Notes under the pieces: model-generated
Told to the model about the DNA's origin: nothing
Databases searched by the model: none
Seen by the model: only the letters and a program-made list of their open reading frames with translations
Assembly: GCA_021776015.1 (NCBI GenBank)
Contig: JAJFGT010000087.1
Span: forward strand, 1 to 7,359
Direction: 5' to 3'
Length of the DNA: 7,359 nucleotides
Source: Alphaproteobacteria bacterium
GTDB taxonomy: Bacteria; Pseudomonadota; Alphaproteobacteria; Micavibrionales; Micavibrionaceae
Part shown: piece by piece, positions 6,913-7,359 of the stretch
Layout of the letters: the number at the start of each line of letters is the position of its first letter
Position numbering within the stretch: position 1 is the first letter of the stretch
Program-made: the position numbers and the translations under genes

Positions 6913-7149
6913 CTAATCAACAAGGTAAATAATTTCTGTATTCCTACGGATTTTAAACCCACATTGATGTATCTGTGAGACCTGCTTCGCGTCTGGACAT
7001 TTCTGCAATGAAAGATTTGTCGTGCTCCAAGACCCAGGCCCTGCTCCTTTTTCTGTTACGGCTTCTCCAAAAAAGCCTTGCAACATAGACAAATCACCAT
7101 CTCCTATTAAAAAACAATGCACAGAGCTATCAGGGCTTTTTTGAGTCAT
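6913..7149 (-). CDS. Unrecognised 78-residue protein, probable paralogue of its downstream neighbour
   Basis: No family recognised. It is a small soluble protein with HCFLI (11-15), GDGDL (16-20), a Gly/Ser-rich middle (about 24-46), CPDAKQVSQIHQC (51-63) and a short strand-like end EIIYLVD. The H-x-aromatic-x-I, GDL, CP-x10-C and T-x-I-[IV]-[YF] elements recur in order in the frameshifted gene downstream, which indicates common origin. Two cysteines (Cys51, Cys63) could form a disulphide or bind metal; this is inference. The ATG at 7149 follows AAAGGA (7158-7163) with an 8-base spacing, which is strong support for translation. It starts 34 bases after the rlmE stop and is probably co-transcribed with it. 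Confidence 0.7.
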   Translation of the reverse strand: MTQKSPDSSVHCFLIGDGDLSMLQGFFGEAVTEKGAGPGSWSTTNLSLQKCPDAKQVSQIHQCGFKIRRNTEIIYLVD

Positions 7150-7183
7150 ATTATTGTTCCTTTGTGTATGGTGTTGATAAGTC

Positions 7184-7359
7184 TCATTTTTTATTTAAAA
7201 ATAACTCTTTCCGAAAACCTGTCGCAATAAAGAAGGTCTCTGAGCTATCTTGTCGACTTGAGGGAGGCTTTATGTGACGAACAGTTTTAAAATCACGTTT
7301 AGCCTGCCCCACTAGGTCACTTTGAGCTCCACCCTGAAAGACTTTAGCAATAAAAATAC
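7184..7359 (-). CDS. rlmE: 23S rRNA (uridine-2'-O-)-methyltransferase RlmE, C-terminal 57 residues
   Basis: RlmE (FtsJ/RrmJ) methylates the ribose of U2552 in the A loop of 23S rRNA using S-adenosylmethionine, late in 50S assembly. Only the C-terminus is in the window, and the rest lies beyond the right edge. The visible residues contain FIAKVFQGG, whose Lys corresponds to catalytic Lys164 of the E. coli enzyme. VRHIKPPSSRQDSSET follows, whose Glu corresponds to Glu199. The conserved end is FFIATGF, then a short Lys/Leu-rich tail, and the stop is TGA at 7184-7186. Both catalytic residues that can be checked are present, so this part looks functional. Two unrecognised small genes follow on the same strand. 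Confidence 0.93.
   Translation of the reverse strand, partial: IFIAKVFQGGAQSDLVGQAKRDFKTVRHIKPPSSRQDSSETFFIATGFRKELFLNKK

Noticed and set aside
6735..6932. Plus-strand 65-codon frame
   Set aside because: It is antisense to the two small minus-strand genes, has no ribosome-binding site, and its composition (many His, Leu, Phe, Gln) is that of a shadow frame.

Overview
The window reads as a low-GC (around 40% by eye) bacterial chromosome using the standard code. TAA, TAG and TGA all serve as stops, and most genes have AAGGA/AAAGGAG ribosome-binding sites. Core genes suggest an alphaproteobacterium. The pyruvate kinase has a proline/histidine segment (LPHPE) that I associate with alphaproteobacterial enzymes. 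The succinyl-CoA synthetase beta subunit carries an insertion after its GGRG loop that is typical of alphaproteobacterial and mitochondrial forms. The AT bias and the many small unrecognised genes would suit a host-associated lineage such as Holosporales-like bacteria, but that placement is inference.

Layout. Positions 1-1089 (minus) hold the N-terminal three quarters of pyruvate kinase, cut by the window edge. Upstream of it on the same strand are two unrecognised small genes (209 and 112 codons). Each has its own good promoter and Shine-Dalgarno (SD) site, and both carry the same ungapped motif near the N-terminus. A divergent intergenic region (about 2233-2467) separates them from a plus-strand cluster: sucC, sucD and two unrecognised genes that are paralogues of each other. 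No convincing terminator separates these four, so they may be one operon. After a 167-base gap with a possible promoter comes a plus-strand gene for a 199-residue, charged, coiled-coil-containing protein. It converges with a minus-strand group entering from the right edge: the C-terminus of the 23S rRNA methyltransferase RlmE, a 78-residue unknown, and an 86-residue unknown broken by one frameshift.

How the genes relate. SucCD performs the substrate-level phosphorylation step of the TCA cycle and pyruvate kinase that of lower glycolysis, so the window contains two ATP- or GTP-yielding central enzymes. None of the small genes could be assigned a function. The most notable pattern is that they fall into three adjacent related pairs: 209/112 aa sharing an N-terminal motif; 222/177 aa clear paralogues downstream of sucD; and 78/86 aa sharing GDL and CP-x10-C motifs downstream of rlmE. 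The last pair became visible only after reading through a frameshift at about 6784. I found no tRNA, rRNA, CRISPR array, insertion sequence or prophage gene.
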